Origin: Sambucus nigra
Lineage: Eukaryota > Streptophyta > Magnoliopsida > Dipsacales > Adoxaceae
Reading direction: 5' to 3'
DNA length: 64,000 bases
Assembly (NCBI GenBank): GCA_949130495.1
Contig: OX422211.1
Span: forward strand, 400,515,049 to 400,579,048
Positions 58,943 to 64,000 of the stretch are shown piece by piece (within the stretch, counting starts at the first letter, position 1; every line of letters starts with the position of its first letter). The notes below the pieces were generated by a model that was not told the origin of the DNA, did not search any database, and saw nothing but the letters and a program-made list of their open reading frames with translations. The translations under genes and the position numbers were made by a program.

Positions 58943-60567
58943 AAGCCAGACCGCAACCAATGCCAAATATGATCGTCTGATTGGCGACATAAATGCGAAT
59001 CTGTCAAAAATACAATCCTCATTGAGTGTTCAAGAGAAGGGCAAGTTTCCTGCCGAAGGCCAAAGACCTCCCCAAGGTCAAACTAGTGTTAGCTCCACCT
59101 CCACTGAACATCAGGAGCAATGTCAAGTTGTGACCATTCTTCGTAGTGGGAGAGTCGTTGATTTATCACCTCCCCCACGCGACACAACGAAAGACAAGGA
59201 AATTTCGCCCAGCACGAAAGAGGCCGAAGATGTCCCCTTGAATGAGAGTGACCAAGAAGATGCTAGTGAGCCAAAGGTAGTAGTGAAACCGCCCTCCGCG
59301 GCACCGTTTCCTCAAAGGTTGATTCCCTCCCATAGAGGAAACCCACGTGAAGACGTGCTAGAAGTACTAAAGCAGGTCAAACTGAATTTACCTTTTCTTG
59401 ATGCCATTGAGCAAATTCCAGCTTATGGCAAAGTCATCAAAGATTTGTTGACGGTAAAAAGGAAGATGAAGGTAAAGAAAAACGTCTTTCTAGCCCAGAA
59501 CGTGAACTCCATTCTACTAAATGATCTCCCGCCTAAATTCAAAGATCCCGGTGCACCCACCATATCCTGCATCATTGGAGAGAATAAAATTGAAAAAGCC
59601 TTACTTGACTTGGGAGCAAGCGTAAATATCCTCCCTTACTCCATCTATAGGCAACTTTACTTGGGCGACCTCAAGCCCACAAAGGTCACTCTCCAATTAG
59701 CGGATCGAACAGTGAAGATCCCACGAGGCATAGTCGAGGACGTGATCGTCCAAGTTGACACTTTCTACTTTCCGGTAGATTTTGTCATTTGGGACACGGA
59801 GCCCTCCTTCCACTCGAGTAATCATGTTCCCATCATCCTTGGGCGCCCTTTCCTAGCTACGGCTAACGCAATCATCAATACTAGGAATGGGTGAATGCAA
59901 CTCACCTTTGGGAACATGACCTTGGAAACCAACATCTTCCGCATAGCCCAAAATGCAGAGGAGGAAGATGATCTTCACTCGGTGAGACTCATAGATGAGA
60001 TAGTAGAGGAGTACTTTGAGGAGAATTACTGTGGCGATGCTTTAAAGTCCTGTTTAGCGGCGAGACACGAGAGTGAGGGGACGTACACTGACTTCGAGAG
60101 GGAGGTTGGGGAGTTGAGAGAGCTACTCGATGAGAGTGCGTCGGACAAGGACATGAGAGAGGTTAATTGGGTTTCTAGATTCGAGGAATTACCTTTGAGG
60201 GATACACACATGGTTCCCTCCAGTGAAAAATTTCCAACCCTCGAATTAAAGAAACTCCCCTCCCATATTAAATATGCATACCTAGGAGAGGATGAGACAT
60301 TTCCTGTTGTTATCTCCTCTAGCCTAGATGAAGGGCATTAGGGTAAATTATTGAAAATTCTGAGGAAGAACCAAAGTTCTTTTGGTTGGTGCATTGCTTA
60401 TTTGAAGGGGATAAGTCCTTTGATTTGCACTCATAAGATCCATCTCGAAGAGGATGTCAAACCCTCTAGAGAAATACAAAGAAGACTGAATCCCAACATG
60501 AAAGAAGTTGTGAGAACCGAAATTATCAAATTGTTGGATGTAGGGATCATTTACCCAATTTCGGATA
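58943..60567 (+). pseudogene. gag-pol: Athila gag tail, protease and RT N terminus
   Basis: The frame continues from the gag at 48208. A charged, Pro/Ser-rich linker (VVTILRSGRVVDL) leads to a conserved block before protease (KVKKNVFLAQNVNSILLNDL), then an aspartic protease with ALLDLGASVNILPYSIY (near 59605-59655; the usual D-T/S-G reads D-L-G-A here) and ILGRPFLATANA. In-frame TGA at 59892-59894 and TAG at 60339-60341 interrupt it. The RT start follows ([44 protein letters not shown]) and stops at a rearrangement at 60568. Confidence 0.88.
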
Positions 60568-60690
60568 GCAAAGAAAGATGCCAACATCCAACAATTTGAT
60601 AATTTCGGCTTGGCATATCATTGGTTCTCCTATTACTGTCTTCACCGACCACGCGGCTTTGAAATACCTACTTGCAAAGAAAGATGCCAA
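60517..60690. other. Deletion junction with templated filler DNA
   Basis: RT from 'PISDSK' onward and most of RNase H are missing. The junction holds a 17-bp direct copy (60568-60584) of RNase H sequence found at 60674-60690, followed by a 25-bp perfect inverted copy (60584-60608) of RT sequence at 60517-60541. Filler copied from both sides of a break is typical of error-prone end joining with template switching. Confidence 0.85.
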
Positions 60691-62170
60691 GCCGCGCCTC
60701 ATAAGGTGGATCCTACTCCTACAAGAGTTCAATCTCTCCATCAAAGCTAAGAAAGGAGTAGAAAACGTTGTTGTCGACCATTTATCTTTGCTTTCGTCCG
60801 ACGTACCTAGTGATCCCATACCCATAGATGAATATTTTTTGGATGAGCAACTTTTTGCTATCTCTTCGTATCCCTAGTTTGCGGATATAGTAAACTATCT
60901 TGTCACGGGAGACGTCCCTCCCGACTGGACACCGCAAGATAAGAAGAGGTTTATTACTTGGTCGCGCATGTTCTTCTATGATGACCCATTCCTTTTTAAA
61001 TATTGCTCCGACCAAATCATCCGACGATGTGTACCGGATGATGAAATCTCGAAAGTCATCCAGTTTTGTCATTCGGAAGCTTATGGAGGCCACTTTTCAA
61101 CGAAAAAAACGGTTGCAAAAATTCGGCAATGCGGCCTCTATTGGCCCACAATCTTCCGGGATGTGAACGATGCTTGCAAATCATGCAATAGGTGCCAACG
61201 AATGGGAGCCATTACTCGACGAGACATGATGCCTCTTACCCCCATACTCATCATTGAGATATTCGACTGTTGGGGTATTGACTTCATGGGACCCTTCCCC
61301 CCGTCCTTTGGTTTCCTATACATCCTTGTCGTGGTAGAATACGTTTCTAAATGGGTGGAAGCTATAGCTACTAAGACTAATGACAATAAAGTGGTGACAA
61401 AGTTCCTGCAGGAACACATACTTTCTCGCTTCGGTGCACCGAAAGCAATAATTAGCGATAATGGCACGCACTCCTGCAATAGGCCATTTGCGAAGCTCAT
61501 GAGAAAGTATGGTGTCGTTCACAAGGTTGGAACGACTTATCACCCACAAACGAATGGGCAGGCCGAACTAGCGAATCGAGAAATTAAGAACATTATCGAA
61601 AAGACCGTCAATCCTACCCGGAAAGATTGGTCACTTAGGTTGAACGATTCGCTATGGGCCTATCGTACCGTATTTAAGAATCAACTCGGCATGTCCCCTT
61701 TTCGCTTTGTATATGGAAAACCTTGCCATCTTCCCGTTGAGCTCGAACACAAAGCGTATTGGGCGATTAAGCAATTGAATTATGCCATGGATAAGGCCGG
61801 TGAAGCCCGCAAGCCTCAATTGAATGAGTTAGAAGAACTACGCAATGATGCGTATGAAAATGCCAAAATTTTGAAAGAAAGGATGAAACTCACTCATGAT
61901 AGCATCATTCGACGAAAAGAGTTTCTCCCCGGGCAAAAATTTCTCCTCTATAACTCTCGGCTTCACCTCTTTCCGGGCAAGTTGCGAGCACGATGGTCTG
62001 GCCCATTCGTTGTGAAGAATGTTTTCCCCCATGGATCTGTTGAATTGGATGATTTAAAAGGGGGAAATACATTCAAAGTGAATGGACAATGCCTAAAGCC
62101 ATATCTAGAGGCGTGTGCAGAAGAAGTCGACACTGTCTGGTTGTCGAACCCCGTTTACGGGGTTGAGTGA
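60609..62170 (+). pseudogene. pol: Athila RNase H C terminus and integrase
   Basis: After the filler, RNase H resumes ([42 protein letters not shown]). An in-frame TAG at 60875-60877 stands where a tryptophan is usual. The integrase follows, open to TGA at 62170: zinc region [14 protein letters not shown] with [11 protein letters not shown], then the catalytic core with [29 protein letters not shown] and [20 protein letters not shown] (D, D, E all present), and a C-terminal domain with [20 protein letters not shown]. There is no chromodomain, as expected of Athila. Confidence 0.9.
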
Positions 62171-62744
62171 GCTGTTGCAGTGAGGTCGTCGCACCCCCGA
62201 CGCGTATGGGGTGAGAGTCGTGTGTGTGAGAGTAGTGTGTGTTTTGAGAGTCGTTAGGACTAGGTTTCGTTCAGGAGAAGCATTCGTGTGTTTTGGTAAT
62301 TTTGAGTCAAAGGGTGTTGACCAGTGAAATCGAGAGGGTTTTTAGTCCAGTTGGATAGAGAGTATGTCGGGAAAGTGAAATTTTTTGAAGAAGAGAGGTC
62401 GAAACCAAGTTAGGAGAATTCCAGCCCAAGAGCCCTGGGGCAGACCGGTTCCTTTTTAGAGGCGGACCGGTCCGACCCTGGACCGGTTCCTTTTATTTTA
62501 AAAGGAACCGATCCGCCTGTGAATGTTGAAAAGTCAAAGTCTCGGACCGGTCCGCCCCTACCCCGGACCGGTTCGCCTTCTGCAGATCTGCCTTCTCCCC
62601 TTCCCAAGATTCACCCACAATCCCATTCATTCCCTCCAATTCATTTTCCCTCTTCCCAACCCCAACCTTTACCTCCCAAATCCATCCCCTTTTCGCTCCA
62701 AACCCCTTCCCTCCAAATCCAACCCCTCCCCTCACCCTTTCCAC
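62171..62744 (+). other. Spacer after integrase with second palindrome array
   Basis: Non-coding. Between 62441 and 62575 there are six CGGACCGGTCCG-type sites (starts 62441, 62463, 62479, 62504, 62543, 62564). The last two and their spacer match the first two of the LTR array (45406-45438) almost exactly, including CGCCCCTACCCC between them. A very C-rich, purine-poor stretch follows (about 62583-62740). Confidence 0.75.
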
Positions 62745-62752
62745 TATAAATA
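62745..62752 (+). promoter_or_regulatory. Possible internal promoter (TATA box) of second Athila ORF
   Basis: TATAAATA after a C-rich stretch and about 100 bp before an open frame. The following CT/CA-rich leader looks like a plant 5' UTR. This suggests a separate transcript for the second ORF; it is inference from sequence alone. Confidence 0.45.
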
Positions 62753-62815
62753 CACCCCCAAACCCTCCCCTTCTCCTCACACCTTCAACCCAAATCCTCT
62801 CTTCTTCCTCTCTAG

Positions 62816-63502
62816 TGTTTCAAGCAACAAAACCCTTCTGTTTCCATAGCCCCCCGTGTTTCCCCCACCAAATACGACTCCACTGAGATCCAACCCTCCA
62901 GTCACGAAGAGTTCCGCTCCCGCCAAGAGGAGCGATGGTGCAATCAATTCTTCGGTTTGGGCCGCAAACTGCATATGGAGCGAGCTATCCAATGGGAACA
63001 GTTGCCCAACTTCGTCACCGCCCTATTCATGGCTCGGAGCTGGTGCAAGTTCCTCAACCAACCCTACGAGGCAGTTTGGGCCACCGAGGTCCGCTCATTC
63101 TATGGAACTCTCATCCGGACGTCCCAATTCGAGGACGAAGCTTTCGTGGATAGGAATGTCATCCCATTTTCCGTGGCCCGTCTCACGGCCAAGTTGGCCG
63201 AGTATGACGTCCCGGACGTTCCCGAATTTACCTATCCCCGAAACGTCCCTCCGGTCGACAAGGATACAATCATGGCCCGAATTACGCCGAATGTGGCTTT
63301 GACGGGGCAAACCGTCATCGTTGGACCCCTAAACGAGAAGGTGCACCTCACATTTCAGATTGTGTGCGCCAACATATTGCAAACGTCCAACGACTCCGCC
63401 ATGCGGCCTCGGCAAGCTACTTTGACTTATCATCTCTTCGACCCCCAAACTTCCATCCATTTGGGCTGCACTTTATACGTGGATATCATTAACGCGTCCT
63501 TG
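62816..63502 (+). pseudogene. Second Athila ORF (putative plant transposon protein type), truncated
   Basis: A frame open from 62816 to the CACTA insertion at 63503. It has EERWCNQFFGLGRKLHMERA, ALFMARSWCKFLNQPYEAVW, VRSFYGTLIRTSQFEDEAFV and LAEYDVPDVPEFTYPRN. Order and spacing resemble the domain that databases call putative plant transposon protein, often found downstream of Athila pol in the place of an envelope-like gene. An in-frame ATA at 62846-62848, at the head of the coding-like text, suggests the start codon has been lost; the first in-frame ATG is 62975. No signal peptide or membrane segment is visible in what remains. Confidence 0.6.
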
Positions 63503-64000
63503 CACTACAAGAATTTTCACCATTAGCAACAATATTTAACAACACAAGCTATTTTTGTTGCCAAAGATACCCTTTTGGCAACAAAATCTTATTTATGTTG
63601 TCAAAAGACTATTTTAGAGGGTACTTTTGGTAGCATAAAATAAACTTTGTTGCCAAAAGTTAAAATTTTAAGTGGGAGGGTAGCAAAATAAAAGGGGGGA
63701 GAATTTTAGCTTTTAGCATCATAATTGTTTTTTGCCAAACATGACCTAACTTTTGGCAACATAACACTATTGTTGAGAAAAATAAACCACTTTTGGCAAC
63801 AAAGGAAATTGTGATGCCAAAAGTGTTTTATATATTTTTTTAAATGTAAAATACCAATATATATCAAATTATACAAAAAAAAATCGATTGTAAACTTCCC
63901 CCCAAACCCACCCATGCCCACGCTGTTCTCACCTGCGAAACCCTACCCCCGTCAGTCCCTCTTTTGCCGACACTCTCTCATCTTCTCCTTCGTAGGTTCT
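63503..64000. mobile_element. 5' or 3' end of a CACTA (En/Spm-like) transposon, runs off the window
   Basis: Starts CACTACAAGAATTTTCACC, the canonical plant CACTA terminal repeat. Subterminal repeats of TTTTGGCAACA occur many times in both orientations (for example near 63557, 63574, 63597, 63648, 63752, 63794 and 63813), as is typical for binding by the element's second protein. A C-rich stretch from about 63895 may start a transcribed region. The 3-bp target duplication cannot be checked. Confidence 0.88.

Larger units (their letters stand above)
45036..63502 (+). mobile_element. Athila-type Ty3/gypsy element, coding but defective, right end missing
   Basis: LTR (45036-46620), tRNA-Asp primer site, gag, protease, part of RT, part of RNase H, integrase and a second ORF after integrase, in Athila order. 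It is interrupted by Tekay-like copy B (48209-58942). Its RT/RNase H has a large deletion, with several nonsense codons elsewhere. Its right part is cut by a CACTA transposon at 63503; the 3' LTR would be beyond the window. Confidence 0.92.

Noticed and set aside
62519..62849. Proline- and serine-rich frames of 76 and 108 codons
   Set aside because: They arise from the C-rich, purine-poor promoter-leader stretch and have no conserved motif.

Overview
The window is plant nuclear DNA made almost entirely of nested transposable elements. I found no intact host gene, tRNA or rRNA. The elements present are a Tekay/Del-type chromovirus family (Ty3/gypsy), Athila-type Ty3/gypsy elements with a tRNA-Asp primer site, a Ty1/copia element, a LINE ORF1 with a DUF4283-type domain, and hAT, Mutator-like and CACTA DNA transposons. 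That mix fits a flowering plant with a large, repeat-rich genome, probably in a pericentromeric or other gene-poor block. The species cannot be told from the sequence.

Layout. 1-5668: 3' part of a large-LTR, pol-less retrotransposon ending in a 3.6-kb LTR. 5669-7699: a decayed unrecognised coding remnant and a Mutator-like MITE (6813-7489). 7700-21439: a minus-strand copia element, internally deleted. It was split first by a gag-only retrotransposon (8041-17160, 5-bp target duplication GAACA) and also by a 901-bp hAT element (18655-19555, 8-bp duplication). 21772-24345: a truncated LTR of the same family as 1-5668. 24735-25738: LINE ORF1 pseudogene, minus strand. 25892-27239: unrecognised coding-like DNA with a hairpin minisatellite. 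27240-44305: a non-autonomous Athila-like element (duplication CTAAG) whose only gene is an uncharacterised 375-codon ORF; its 5' LTR is split by a full-length minus-strand Tekay-like element (28532-39292, duplication AATTC). 45036-63502: a coding Athila element (gag, protease, rearranged RT/RNase H, integrase, second ORF). Its gag is split by a second Tekay-like element (48209-58942, duplication AAGCC), and its right end is cut by a CACTA element that runs off the window.

How it works together. Relative ages follow from nesting and LTR divergence. The copia element and the LTR at 21772 look oldest, then the gag-only element and the Athila elements, then the two Tekay-like copies. Each Tekay-like copy keeps a 1545-codon gag-pol frame without indels, broken only by point nonsense mutations, nearly all of them C-to-T.

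The two most interesting signals are not genes. (1) Unrelated LTR families each carry an array of short perfect palindromes whose sequence differs between families, and even between copies of one family, while the spacing is mostly about 21-22 bp. (2) A roughly 90-nt cassette is repeated in the large-LTR family and is enclosed by an inverted-repeat stem with several compensatory base changes. This looks like a selected RNA structure.
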